A stretch of 24,590 bases of DNA from the NCBI GenBank assembly GCA_934358675.1, contig CAKRKX010000032.1, forward strand, positions 1-24,590. Direction: 5' to 3'. A model generated the notes under the pieces. It had not been told where the DNA came from, ran no database searches, and saw nothing but the letters and a program-made list of their open reading frames with translations. Shown in pieces: positions 6,120 through 14,971 of this stretch (position 1 is its first letter; each line of letters begins with the position of its first letter). The stretch is from an uncultured Agathobacter sp. Its GTDB lineage: Bacteria; Bacillota; Clostridia; Lachnospirales; Lachnospiraceae. Made by a program: the position numbers and the translations under genes.

Positions 6120-8792
6120 TTATAAATATTTTGCCTCAAACTCCCCGATCTTCATCGGCTTCCCGAAATAATATCCCTGAATCATACACACATTCATATC
6201 GCATGCCACATCGAGCTGCTTCATCGTCTCCACTCCCTCGACGCATACCTTGACCCCGATCGTGTTGGCAAGCTCGTTGACCATCTTGACAAACGCATCC
6301 GAGAAATCATCCTCGCCGAGATGTTCGATAAAGCACCGGTCGATCTTGATGACATCGATCGGCATCTCACGGATATGGTTGAGCGACGAATATCCCGTTC
6401 CGAAATCGTCCAAAGCGACTTTGACACCGAGTGCCTTGATCTCTCTTAAAATGCGCTTCATATGCTCCATATCGTTGATCGCAAGGCTCTCCGTCACCTC
6501 CAGTGTCAGATTGCGCGGATTGATCCTTGTGTCCTCGAGCACCTTTTTGATCTTCTTAATGATGTCGTTCTGCAGAAGCTGTACAACCGACAGATTAACA
6601 TTCACTTTATAATTCGGGTGTCCCATATCATTCCAGTATTTGCAGCGTTTCGCCGCCTCCTGGAGCACAAATTCTCCGATCGGATTGATCAGCCCGAGAT
6701 ACTCCGCAAGCGGAATGAAATCTTCCGGACTCACAAAGCCGAGCACCTTCGAATTCCAGCGCACGAGCGCTTCCGCACCGCAGCAGGGCGTTCCGTCCTC
6801 CTGTGCATTAATGATCGGCTGATAGTACACCTCAAATTCCTTGCAGGCATTCATCGCCGCCGTACGCATATTTTTCTCCATATCAAGTCTGCGGTACGTC
6901 GATGCCTGATCCTTGTCATTGTAATATTCCACGCAGTTCTTGCCGCGCCGCTTCGCGGTCATGAGCGCCATATCCGCCTTGCGGATGAGATCATCCACAG
7001 AATTACCGTCCGACGGGAAGCAGGCGATGCCCATGCTCATCGTGCAGTAATAATCTTCGCCTTTTAAGAACCACGGCTTTGTAAAGATAGAATCAATATC
7101 ACGCAAAATGCGCTGCATCTGCGGATAGACCGCCTCGCTGATAATGACGATAAACTCATCGCCGCCCATGCGGTAACAACTGTTCTCAAGCCCCTCAATC
7201 CTCTGCAGGCTGTGTGAGATCGCCTTCAGCAGCACATCGCCGTACTGATGGCCGAGTCCGTCGTTGATATGTTTGAAATCATCCAGATCGATATACAGCA
7301 GCGCACCTTCGCAGCCCACAGCCTGCGCCTTGGCGATATAGCGCCCCAGATCCTGCTCACAGCGCATACGATTGTAGAGACCGGTCAGAAAATCGTTGTT
7401 TGCCTGATTCTCGATCTTCTTCTGGTACACTTTCTTGTCCGTCACATCGTAAAGCGTGCACAGCCCGACTCTGCGGCCGTCCACCCAGTCGATCTCCGTC
7501 TTATGGACGTCAAGCCAGCGCTCCTCCTCCACATAGTAGACTTCATCGTAATAATGCGCCTTCTTTTCTTCCTCATCGGCAAAGATCAGCTCCTCGAGCT
7601 TCCCCGCAGAGATGGTTCTTGAAAACAGCTCCTTCAGTTTCTGGTTCGTATACAAAATGGAACGTGTCTGATAGTCCGCAACATAAATACCGCATCCGGC
7701 ATTCTCTAAGATTGCCTCCAGCGATGCATACGAACTTGCAAGCGAATTTTTGGCGATGCGTTTAAGCAGAATACTCTGCACAACGCGCTTGACTCCACTG
7801 ATGAATTTGATATCATCTGATTCCCACACACGCTCTGCGCCTTTTTCAAAAAATCCGATATACATCAGCAGATTCTCGTTGACTTCCACTGGCTGAAATA
7901 CGGCTGCCGTCAGGCCATTCTCCCTGAAAAAAACCTCAAACGGCTCCGGCATCATCGAATCCGATGAAATCATATATGGTTTGCCGTTAAAAAACGGCAG
8001 CTCTCTTTTGGGTTTCTTCTTAAAGCTGCGGATCATGGAATTGTCTTCCTTATCCACATACTCGCAGATCATGTCCGTTGTCTCGTGATCCACATTCTCC
8101 CGGATCAGAAATCCTCCCGCCATCCCGAGACTCTGGCAGGTTTCCTTTAAGATATCGACCGTCAGCTCGGAAAAACCTTCTTCCGACTCCAGCATACGCA
8201 CAACTTCCGTCATCGCCTGCGAACGGTGCAGCTGATGCTTCATTTCACTCTCGGATTCGATGCTTTTCTTCATCGCATCCTGTGCGATCAGCTGATTGAT
8301 CTTCACCTCAAACAACTGCGCCGAAAGACTCGCCAGAAACTCCGCGGACGCGTAGAAGCTCTCCTCCGTTGTCGTCATCATATAATCCGGCAGCTCGATC
8401 CCCTCCGGGACCATATCCCTTAAGATTCCGATCACAACCCAGATGACCTCGACTTTCTCCTCCATGCGGGTCGCAATACTGCACATCTTGATACACGCCT
8501 GTCCGACCTGCTGCTCGAGCATCGTCTCGACCCAGTCGTGTTCCGCACGCATGATCAGATTCATGTACGCGTGTTTGTCCACGAGCGAATGCAGAAACGA
8601 TAACTCTTCCCTGCTTCCGTATGCCTTGGTGATCACCCCTTCTTCACGTCCCAGGCATACCAAATACAGATTGCTGGCGCGACAAAACTGATCCTGCAGC
8701 TGCTGTAACATTGCAGAATCGATCAGTCCATTTTCGTATTTTATAAAAACCTGCTCAAAATCCTGTGCCGGTGTCGCACTTGAATTTGCCAT
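6120..8792 (-). CDS. PocR-GAF-PAS-GGDEF-EAL cyclic-di-GMP enzyme
   Basis: An 890-residue soluble signalling protein without membrane segments. Residues ~10-175 resemble a PocR-type sensory domain (MLQQLQDQFCRASNLYLVCL). Residues ~190-345 look like a GAF domain, ~355-460 a PAS domain (GCGIYVADYQTRSILYTN), ~470-630 a diguanylate cyclase with intact GGDEF at 543-547, and ~645-890 an EAL phosphodiesterase. The EAL part keeps AEALVRW (674-676), NVNLS, EVTES, DDFGTGYSSL, IKID, EGVET and QGYYF, so both activities are plausible. The RxxD inhibitory site before GGDEF is absent (GLEN). The start ATG 8792 overlaps the methyltransferase stop (TAATG), implying translational coupling; it is the last gene of the amidase operon. 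Net activity cannot be read from sequence. Confidence 0.93.
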   Translation of the reverse strand: MANSSATPAQDFEQVFIKYENGLIDSAMLQQLQDQFCRASNLYLVCLGREEGVITKAYGSREELSFLHSLVDKHAYMNLIMRAEHDWVETMLEQQVGQACIKMCSIATRMEEKVEVIWVVIGILRDMVPEGIELPDYMMTTTEESFYASAEFLASLSAQLFEVKINQLIAQDAMKKSIESESEMKHQLHRSQAMTEVVRMLESEEGFSELTVDILKETCQSLGMAGGFLIRENVDHETTDMICEYVDKEDNSMIRSFKKKPKRELPFFNGKPYMISSDSMMPEPFEVFFRENGLTAAVFQPVEVNENLLMYIGFFEKGAERVWESDDIKFISGVKRVVQSILLKRIAKNSLASSYASLEAILENAGCGIYVADYQTRSILYTNQKLKELFSRTISAGKLEELIFADEEEKKAHYYDEVYYVEEERWLDVHKTEIDWVDGRRVGLCTLYDVTDKKVYQKKIENQANNDFLTGLYNRMRCEQDLGRYIAKAQAVGCEGALLYIDLDDFKHINDGLGHQYGDVLLKAISHSLQRIEGLENSCYRMGGDEFIVIISEAVYPQMQRILRDIDSIFTKPWFLKGEDYYCTMSMGIACFPSDGNSVDDLIRKADMALMTAKRRGKNCVEYYNDKDQASTYRRLDMEKNMRTAAMNACKEFEVYYQPIINAQEDGTPCCGAEALVRWNSKVLGFVSPEDFIPLAEYLGLINPIGEFVLQEAAKRCKYWNDMGHPNYKVNVNLSVVQLLQNDIIKKIKKVLEDTRINPRNLTLEVTESLAINDMEHMKRILREIKALGVKVALDDFGTGYSSLNHIREMPIDVIKIDRCFIEHLGEDDFSDAFVKMVNELANTIGVKVCVEGVETMKQLDVACDMNVCMIQGYYFGKPMKIGEFEAKYL

Positions 8793-10273
8793 TACCCTCT
8801 AACTCCTATGATCATTAAATAAAAACCCTTTTTATCCTGCAGACAGTATTCCTGCTGCAATGTGTATTCCCGGTGCAGACGAAGTTGCTTCTTGACAAAG
8901 CCCGCCTCCTGCGTATACATCACGATCGTCGCGTTCCTGCGCAGTATTTCCGGCGCCTTATCGAAGAATCGTGCGTACAGCCGATCCAGTTCCTCTCTGG
9001 TCATCTTGCCGCGCACCGGCATATTCGTAACGATCTCATCAAACAGATAATCATGATGAAAATCGAAGAAATCTCTGTGAATATAGTGGATCTGCTCTCC
9101 TGCGAGCGACGCATTCTCACGCGCCTTCTCGATGGCCTCACCAAACGTGTCCGTGCCGTATTTATCCCCCGCCGGCACGCGGATATCACGCTCGATCAGC
9201 ATCGTTCCGACACCGCAGAACGGATCCATGATCTGTGCCCCTTCCTTCAGATACGGTGCCGCAAGCTCCATCATGAGCGCCGCAAGCGACGGATGAATGG
9301 ATGCGGAAATCGTATTCTTGCGATAACGGAACCGATTATCCTTTAACGTATAAAATTTCACACATGGGAAAAAACGTCCTTCCCGATTTGCGATCAGTCG
9401 CAGCTCCACCTCGTAATCACTGGTCGAATTAATGAGCCTGCCGCCGGATAAATGCTCCAGCTCCGCTCCCATACGCTTTGCGAAATGACTCTTCTCCTCC
9501 AGCGTCATCGGCGACTTGCACTCGATGCGAAAATAAAAAGGCATCTCTTCATGGTGATACTTCTCACATAATGCCACAAGCGACGGCCACACTTCCTGCG
9601 CAGCGACACGCGGATCCGCGTCTGTCAGCTTTCCCTCATAGATCGGGAAAAGCATCTCGCGGTAGGTACGCACCTGCATCAGCGGCACGAGATCATCCGT
9701 CTCCACCATGACACCGAGCGGATGTACCTTACCTCCGGTCATGCGCCGTACCGTCTCACGGCCTTTCTTATTGCAGAACAGTAAAACCTGATTGTTCTTC
9801 TGCTTACAGTCAAATTTGTGCTTTGCAATGCCTTCGTAACGGATCACGATTTTGCGCAGCGCGCGGAGTTCCTCCTCCACATGCTTGCGATTCTCCTCCG
9901 TCACGGTCTCAGCCGCCAACACTTCAAGTCTGTGCTTGATCGCATCCAGCCTGTCGGTCACATCCATCTGCGCGAGCGCATCCAGATACGCACTCCGGAC
10001 AAAAAGTGTGTTCTCCTTCTCATACGCCGCATACAGCACATCCGCCGCATTCTGATACTGCAGATCACCGAGGAGAAGTGCCGCATTCTTGCGTGTCTTG
10101 GCATCTTCCGCATCGAGAAATCCAAGCAAAAGCGACTCGTGATTCTCTGCGAACGCATACACCTTGTCCCGGTCATATGCCGCATCGTTTCTCTCTCGAA
10201 GCTTTGCGCGAAGCGCACTCAGGTTGCTGCGCACGTCTTTTTGTTCCAATAATTCCAGATAAATTGTATCCAA
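8792..10273 (-). CDS. HEAT-repeat-fused RNA methyltransferase (THUMP/UPF0020 type)
   Basis: A 493-residue cytoplasmic protein. Residues ~35-120 form HEAT-like helices (TRKNAALLLGDLQYQNAAD). The middle (~150-300) resembles the N-terminal RNA-binding part of RlmL/TrmN relatives. The C-terminus is a Rossmann methyltransferase with SAM motif MDPFCGVGT (349-357), acidic DTFGEAIEKAREN, and motif IV TNMPVRG (416-422), which is like the TNLPYG motif of Trm14/TrmN tRNA guanine-N2 enzymes and unlike plain NPPY. RNA modification is therefore likely; the site is unknown. It starts at TTG 10273, supported by AAGGAG 8 bases upstream. It lies 40 bases after the amidase gene and overlaps the c-di-GMP enzyme gene by one base. 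Confidence 0.82.
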   Translation of the reverse strand: MDTIYLELLEQKDVRSNLSALRAKLRERNDAAYDRDKVYAFAENHESLLLGFLDAEDAKTRKNAALLLGDLQYQNAADVLYAAYEKENTLFVRSAYLDALAQMDVTDRLDAIKHRLEVLAAETVTEENRKHVEEELRALRKIVIRYEGIAKHKFDCKQKNNQVLLFCNKKGRETVRRMTGGKVHPLGVMVETDDLVPLMQVRTYREMLFPIYEGKLTDADPRVAAQEVWPSLVALCEKYHHEEMPFYFRIECKSPMTLEEKSHFAKRMGAELEHLSGGRLINSTSDYEVELRLIANREGRFFPCVKFYTLKDNRFRYRKNTISASIHPSLAALMMELAAPYLKEGAQIMDPFCGVGTMLIERDIRVPAGDKYGTDTFGEAIEKARENASLAGEQIHYIHRDFFDFHHDYLFDEIVTNMPVRGKMTREELDRLYARFFDKAPEILRRNATIVMYTQEAGFVKKQLRLHREYTLQQEYCLQDKKGFYLMIIGVRG

Positions 10274-10313
10274 GTGTTGACTCCTTAACCTTTATACTTA
10301 TATTTTAAGTGAT

Positions 10314-11042
10314 TTACGACTCTTTTGCAATTCCATATTTTGCGATATAATCCACCAAATCCATCTTAAACTGCTCCCACGCCTTCGGATTCTCCACAAA
10401 ATACTTCGGGCAGTTCTTGCCGGTCACATCGTAGTGCCGGATCACGTCATCCACATTAAGATCATACCGCCCCATCAGCCACGTCACGAGTTTTACAAGC
10501 GACTGATACGTGTCATCATTAAATTTGCCCGTCTCGTCCTCAATACAGCATTCGATTGAGATCGTGTCTTTGTTGCGGTTGTTCGATGCGTATGCGATCT
10601 CATTGCAGGGAATGCACTGTACGATCTCGCCGCTTAGTCCTACAACAAAATGACTGCTTGCCGACGTCTCACCCGTCTCAGCCAGCCCCGCGAAGTAGTC
10701 ACGGTTCTGCCTGGCGGTCGTTCCCGGATTGGCGGTATAATGCACCACAATGCCTTTTACCGTTTCCAGCGCCTTTCCCGAACGCGAGTATTTATTGATT
10801 GGAAGGAGCTGCACATCCAGCTCCGGACGGTCCGCAATATACAGCTTCGATGTTACCTGATCGGCATTGGCCTCCCCCGCTGCCGGCTTTGTCTTTGACT
10901 TTGCATACTGCCAGACCCCGAAAATGAACAGAACGACCGCAGCAAACGCAACGATCCCGAAGATCATATGTCTGCGCAGCTGCTTCCTGCGCTTTGCTTT
11001 GCTCAATTGAATTCTTCTTCGCGCCCGTTCCTGCTCCGTCAC
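10314..11042 (-). CDS. Membrane-anchored N-acetylmuramoyl-L-alanine amidase (Amidase_2)
   Basis: A 242-residue peptidoglycan hydrolase. I choose GTG 11042 because GGGAGGAG lies 7 bases upstream; the ATG 15 bases earlier (11057) is itself part of that ribosome site and has none of its own. A basic N-terminus (ARRRIQLSKAKRRKQLRRH) is followed by one membrane helix (~27-47), so the enzyme sits outside, anchored by its N-terminus. The Amidase_2/PGRP domain (~95-240) shows the zinc ligands His101 (IVVHYTAN), His203 (IRHYDVTG) and Cys211 (KNCPKYF), as in T7 lysozyme, plus SSHFVVG and ISIECC. It is first in the operon with the methyltransferase and the GGDEF/EAL protein. Role: cell-wall turnover. 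Confidence 0.9.
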   Translation of the reverse strand: MTEQERARRRIQLSKAKRRKQLRRHMIFGIVAFAAVVLFIFGVWQYAKSKTKPAAGEANADQVTSKLYIADRPELDVQLLPINKYSRSGKALETVKGIVVHYTANPGTTARQNRDYFAGLAETGETSASSHFVVGLSGEIVQCIPCNEIAYASNNRNKDTISIECCIEDETGKFNDDTYQSLVKLVTWLMGRYDLNVDDVIRHYDVTGKNCPKYFVENPKAWEQFKMDLVDYIAKYGIAKES

Positions 11043-11080
11043 GGTGTCTCCTCCCATGTAACTTCAATGCCTGTGTACCT

Positions 11081-11103
11081 TCCGGAAAATCACATTTCCC
11101 GGA
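11081..11103 (-). other. Hairpin in the amidase 5' leader
   Basis: A 9-bp stem (11081-11089 with 11095-11103, one wobble) with a TCACA loop lies between the promoter and the ribosome site. There is no T-tail. It could affect mRNA stability or translation; no known riboswitch fold is recognised. Confidence 0.4.
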
Positions 11104-11114
11104 TACTTACGCAC

Positions 11115-11123
11115 AGTATAGCA
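11115..11123 (-). promoter_or_regulatory. Extended -10 promoter of the amidase operon
   Basis: Minus-strand TGCTATACT is an extended -10 box (TGnTATAcT). The -35 region 17 bases upstream is only T-rich and poor, as is common for extended -10 promoters. It lies just downstream of the ilvE terminator and about 70 bases before the GTG start. Confidence 0.6.
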
Positions 11124-11143
11124 CATATAGGCCAAAAGAAAAA

Positions 11144-11165
11144 GGGCGACGCAAAAGCGTCACCC
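11144..11165 (-). terminator. ilvE terminator
   Basis: A 9-bp stem (11144-11152 with 11157-11165, one wobble), with a TTTT loop on the transcribed strand, is followed by TTTTTCTTTTG. It lies 18 bases after the ilvE stop. Confidence 0.9.
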
Positions 11166-11182
11166 CTGTCATTCGGTGATGA

Positions 11183-12208
11183 TTACATAATCTTATGAAC
11201 CCATCCCTCAGGTCCTTCGATCTCACCCATCTGGATTCCTGTGAGTGTCTCACGAAGCTTCTTTGTATATGGTCCCATCTCTTCCATTCCGCTTGGGAAG
11301 CAGATTTCTTTACCGTGGTCAACGATCTTGCCGATCGGAGAGATAACGGCTGCTGTACCGCAAAGTCCGCACTCTGCGAAATCCGGTACCTCGGAGAATT
11401 TAACCTGTCTGTGCTCAACCGGCATATTCAGGTACTTCTCAGCAACAACCATCAGAGATCTTCTTGTGATAGAAGGCAAGATGCTGTCTGACTTTGGTGT
11501 TACGAACTTGCCGTCCTTGGTGATGAACAGGAAGTTTGCTCCACCGGTCTCCTCAACATAAGTTCTTGTTGCAGGATCAAGGTAAAGGTTCTCAGCGTAT
11601 CCCTGATTGTGTGCATCTACGATTGCATGTAAGCTCATTGCATAGTTCAGTCCGGCCTTGATATGACCTGTTCCGTGAGGTGCCGCACGGTCGAAATCGG
11701 ATACACGGATCGTGATCGGCTTAGCGCCGCCCTTGAAGTAAGGTCCAACCGGTGTAACTAAAATACGGAACTGATACTCGTCTGCCGGCTTAACACCGAT
11801 AACAGCGTTTGTTGCGATCATATATGGACGAATGTAAAGTGTTGCTCCTGATCCGAAAGGCGGAACCCAGGCTGCGTTTGCCTTAACAACCTGCTCTACT
11901 GCCTCTACGAAACGATCCTCCGGGAATACCGGCATCTCAAGTCTCTCACAGGAGTCTTTCATTCTTGCTGCGTTTAAGTCAGGACGGAAGCATACGATGT
12001 GTCCATCCGCTGTAGTGTATGCCTTAAGTCCCTCGAAGCAGGACTGTGAGTACTGGAATACTCCGGCACACTCGTTCAATGTGACATTGGCATCGGTAAC
12101 AATCGCTCCATCATCCCATTTGCCGTCTTTGTAATTGGATACGTAACGGTAATCTGTTGTCATGTAGCCAAATCCTAAGTTGGCCCAGTCAAGATTTTTC
12201 TTGTCCAT
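11183..12208 (-). CDS. ilvE: Branched-chain amino acid aminotransferase
   Basis: A 341-residue PLP enzyme (fold type IV) that moves the amino group between glutamate and the keto acids of leucine, isoleucine and valine, the last step of their synthesis and first of breakdown. The family landmarks are all present: SQSCFEGLKAY, FRPDLNAARM, YIRPYMIAT, the PLP lysine in GHIKAGLNYA (Lys184), EETGGANFLF and CGTAAVISPIG. The length fits the larger BCAT type. I place the start at ATG 12208, 7 bases after GGAGGAG; the longer frame from 12238 has no ribosome site. Its own promoter and terminator make it a single-gene unit. No T-box leader is seen in the ~80-base 5' region. Confidence 0.96.
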   Translation of the reverse strand: MDKKNLDWANLGFGYMTTDYRYVSNYKDGKWDDGAIVTDANVTLNECAGVFQYSQSCFEGLKAYTTADGHIVCFRPDLNAARMKDSCERLEMPVFPEDRFVEAVEQVVKANAAWVPPFGSGATLYIRPYMIATNAVIGVKPADEYQFRILVTPVGPYFKGGAKPITIRVSDFDRAAPHGTGHIKAGLNYAMSLHAIVDAHNQGYAENLYLDPATRTYVEETGGANFLFITKDGKFVTPKSDSILPSITRRSLMVVAEKYLNMPVEHRQVKFSEVPDFAECGLCGTAAVISPIGKIVDHGKEICFPSGMEEMGPYTKKLRETLTGIQMGEIEGPEGWVHKIM

Positions 12209-12286
12209 CTTAATTCTCCTCCGTTTCTTATCCAGCAATCTATAACTTAGTGTTATGAAACACTGGGTTGGCTATTAATTGCAATC

Positions 12287-12315
12287 ATTTTAGTACAATA
12301 AAAAACATTTGTCTA
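12287..12315 (-). promoter_or_regulatory. ilvE promoter
   Basis: Minus-strand TAGACA (12310-12315), a 17-base spacer and TAAAAT (12287-12292) lie in an AT-rich stretch about 80 bases before the ilvE ATG. Downstream, AGTGTT and AACACT (12250-12265 region) form a short palindrome that could be an operator. Confidence 0.75.
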
Positions 12316-12365
12316 TAGTTCCGAAAAAAATTTACTATTGAAAAAATTTATAGTTTATATAACCG

Positions 12366-14480
12366 CTACAGCATAACCTTCGATTTTTCCTTGCTGTGCT
12401 CGATCACTTTGTTGAGTCTGCGCAGCGGGATCGCCACGATCAGTCCGATAGAAAGCGAGATCAGCACATACACACCGAGCGCGCGCAGATCCATCCAGTA
12501 ATCATTCTTATACATACCGCCGACGCACTCGCGGAGCGCATTCATGCAATAGGTAAAAGGCAGGAACTTATAGACCATCTGGTACACCTGCGGCAGTACC
12601 TCGATCGGGAACGTTCCGCCCGCTCCGGCTACCTGAATGACCATCACGATGACCGCAACCGCCTCTCCGACATTGCCCATCGCAACCGTCAGTGAATAGA
12701 TCAAGAGCGTGAACACAAAGCTGCTCGCCGCCGCTGCCAGCCAGAACAGAAACGGGTGCGGGCACTGGATCTCCACATAGAAGAGATCGCCGAGTACCGT
12801 GATCGCCGTCTGTGCCTGTCCGATCAGGAAGAACGTGATATACCGTCCGAAGAAAGCCTGCCACGGGCGTACCTTAAGATCCTCGATCGGTGCCACTTTC
12901 ACATGGATGAGTGCCACGAGAATGAGCGCTCCGACCCAGATTGCCAGAACCGTATAAAACGGTGCCATCGCCGAACCGTAGGTTGTGATCGGATAGATTT
13001 CTTCCGTCTCCATCGATACCGGAGATGCCACAAACGATGCCATCATCGCCGGATCGTTTTTCAGCAGATCCATCATCTCATTGCACTGTTCGTCCCCCGA
13101 TAAGGCTTTGAGACTCCTGCTCAGTTTGCGCAGATCGGACTGTACCGAGACAATGTAATCCTTTGTCGCCGTAATATCGTCCTTTCCGGAATCCAGTGTC
13201 GTCTGATAAGCTTCCAGTGCACGGTCGATCGTTCCGAAGCTGCTCTCAATATTGTTTAACATGCTGCCGGTCTGGATCAAAGCCTTCTCCATGCGCAGTA
13301 CCGCATTGCTCACATCCGGCTGTACCTCATACTGATAAGTATTTCGGATTTCCCGGATACTGTTCCTGCAATCGCGGATGTCCGCTTTGATCGTCCGCTT
13401 CAGGTGCTTTAAGGACTGTGCCGTCAGTTTAGCATCCTTTTTGAATGCGGTCAGATCCGTCTCCAACTGCCGGAAACTCTTGTTGACCGCCGATACATAC
13501 TTGTCCGTCTCGCCGAAGATATCCTTTAACACGGATAGCGTGGATTTTCCCATCGTGCTCGCGGTATTGGCCTGATCCTTCAACGAATCGTAGGAAGCCC
13601 CCACCGCCAGCGTATCCAGCTGATCCTCAAGGAGCGTCAGATCCTGCTCCACCGAATCTAGGCTGATACCGATCAGCGAGGAAACCGTCTCCGCTGTCTG
13701 CGCACCGGAGAGCACACTTGACTGCATATTCGATACCGAATCCTGACTGCTGTCAAAAAGCCCCTGCGTGTTAATGAGAAGCGACTGTGCCGACTCCGCC
13801 AGATCCGATGCCGAACCGGTCACAAGCGAGAAGGTATTCAAAATATTCACATACGTCTGCAGACTGCTGTCCATCTCATCGAGCTGGGCTGCGGTCGATG
13901 CCACGATATCAATGCCATTCTCATCGCCGTCCGCAAGTAATTTGCCGGACTCCGTCAGCACTTCCGTCAGCGTACTGATAAACTTCTGGTTGACCTGCTC
14001 CTGCACCGCCGTCTTTGCCTTGCCGGTAATCTTCGTTGCGATCGCATTTTTCTTGCTGTTCTCATAGTAATCGATCGTCGGATTCTGCGGATCTCCACCG
14101 ATAAAGCTGATAAAATCTGCCGTGAAATTCTCCGGCACGATCAGTGCCGCATAGTAATCGCCGCTGTTGACGCCCTCTAGCGCATCATCTTTCGTGTCCG
14201 TGAACATCCAGCCGATCGTTGTATTTTCTTTCAGTCCGGTGATTACTTCATCTCCAACATTTAAGGAGAGGCTTCCAATCTCCACACCCGTATCCTGTGA
14301 GCAGACCGCCACTTTCATCTGCGACGTTGCCGATGGTCCGTACGGGTCCCAGTTCGACATGATATTAAACCACGCATACAGCGCCGGAATGATCGAAAGA
14401 CCCATGATAATAACGATCGCCACCACATTCGAGCGAAGCCGTTTGACATCGGAAAGAAAAACTCTAAATATTGTGATCAT
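12366..14480 (-). CDS. YhgE/Pip (EsaA-like) family membrane protein, second copy
   Basis: A 704-residue membrane protein of the YhgE/Pip (phage infection protein) group, related to EsaA of type VII secretion and to ABC-2 permeases. One N-terminal helix (~18-40, IPALYAWFNIMSNWDPYG) is followed by a long extracellular domain with coiled coils (~200-470). A C-terminal block of about five helices includes APFYTVLAIWVGALILVAL and the GGTFPIEVLPQVYQMVYKFLPF motif. The start is ATG 14480, with GGGAGGAAATACAG just upstream; the frame from 14540 has no ribosome site. It overlaps the preceding small-protein gene by 17 bases, implying coupled translation. It is paralogous to the gene at 14972-17101. Function in this genus is unknown; export or cell-wall roles are family inference. 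Confidence 0.88.
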   Translation of the reverse strand: MITIFRVFLSDVKRLRSNVVAIVIIMGLSIIPALYAWFNIMSNWDPYGPSATSQMKVAVCSQDTGVEIGSLSLNVGDEVITGLKENTTIGWMFTDTKDDALEGVNSGDYYAALIVPENFTADFISFIGGDPQNPTIDYYENSKKNAIATKITGKAKTAVQEQVNQKFISTLTEVLTESGKLLADGDENGIDIVASTAAQLDEMDSSLQTYVNILNTFSLVTGSASDLAESAQSLLINTQGLFDSSQDSVSNMQSSVLSGAQTAETVSSLIGISLDSVEQDLTLLEDQLDTLAVGASYDSLKDQANTASTMGKSTLSVLKDIFGETDKYVSAVNKSFRQLETDLTAFKKDAKLTAQSLKHLKRTIKADIRDCRNSIREIRNTYQYEVQPDVSNAVLRMEKALIQTGSMLNNIESSFGTIDRALEAYQTTLDSGKDDITATKDYIVSVQSDLRKLSRSLKALSGDEQCNEMMDLLKNDPAMMASFVASPVSMETEEIYPITTYGSAMAPFYTVLAIWVGALILVALIHVKVAPIEDLKVRPWQAFFGRYITFFLIGQAQTAITVLGDLFYVEIQCPHPFLFWLAAAASSFVFTLLIYSLTVAMGNVGEAVAVIVMVIQVAGAGGTFPIEVLPQVYQMVYKFLPFTYCMNALRECVGGMYKNDYWMDLRALGVYVLISLSIGLIVAIPLRRLNKVIEHSKEKSKVML

Positions 14481-14970
14481 CTGTATTTCCTCCCTTATCT
14501 TCATCGGACACGTCATTGGCACCGAGCAGCTTTGCAGCAAGTTCTTCCGGTCGAAGCAGTTCCTTCGCCGAACTTGTCACCTTGTCTACCGTTGATTCGA
14601 GTTTGTCCACCTTCGACTCGAAACGATCCACCGACTCGTTGAAGCGATCCATCTCGATCAGACTCTCCACCGGCGCATGCTTTCTGCCCTCTAACTTATT
14701 CATCTGCTTTTGCAGGTTGTAATCCATATATTCCACTGTAATCAGATAGATAGCAAGCGCAAAAAGGCTTACGATCCAAAGCACCAGAAAGATGATCTTC
14801 GAACTGTCCGTCACCATCAGAAGGAACAGAAATACTGCCGGTATAATATAGAGGCAGCGCAGACCGATCTTGATGCGTTTCTGATTTTTTTCATGATTCT
14901 TTTGCTGAAAACGGACCACCATGTTATAGAGGTTTTCCATTTTCTCAAGTTTTTCCTTTTCTGTTTCCAT
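14464..14970 (-). CDS. Small two-helix membrane protein between the YhgE paralogs
   Basis: A 168-residue protein of unknown family. A charged N-terminus is followed by two membrane helices (~36-54 and 59-79) and a heptad-like cytoplasmic segment (~104-134, RFNESVDRFESKVDKLESTVDKV). The tail is acidic and disordered. Start ATG 14970 lies one base after the stop of the upstream YhgE gene, with GAGG about 10 bases upstream; its own end overlaps the next YhgE gene by 17 bases. This tight packing indicates a single operon and probably stoichiometric production. The coiled coil suggests it joins the two YhgE proteins or oligomerises. No enzyme motif is seen. Confidence 0.75.
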   Translation of the reverse strand: METEKEKLEKMENLYNMVVRFQQKNHEKNQKRIKIGLRCLYIIPAVFLFLLMVTDSSKIIFLVLWIVSLFALAIYLITVEYMDYNLQKQMNKLEGRKHAPVESLIEMDRFNESVDRFESKVDKLESTVDKVTSSAKELLRPEELAAKLLGANDVSDEDKGGNTDDHNI

Positions 14971-14971
14971 A

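Noticed and set aside
6462..7067. Long plus-strand open frame (about 200 codons) inside the GGDEF/EAL gene
   Set aside because: It is antisense to strongly conserved GGDEF and EAL motifs, with odd composition and no ribosome site; the same holds for other frames opposite the methyltransferase and YhgE genes.
12209..12365. T-box or other riboswitch upstream of ilvE
   Set aside because: The leader after the predicted promoter is only about 80 bases, with one short palindrome; no T-box or terminator/antiterminator pair is visible.
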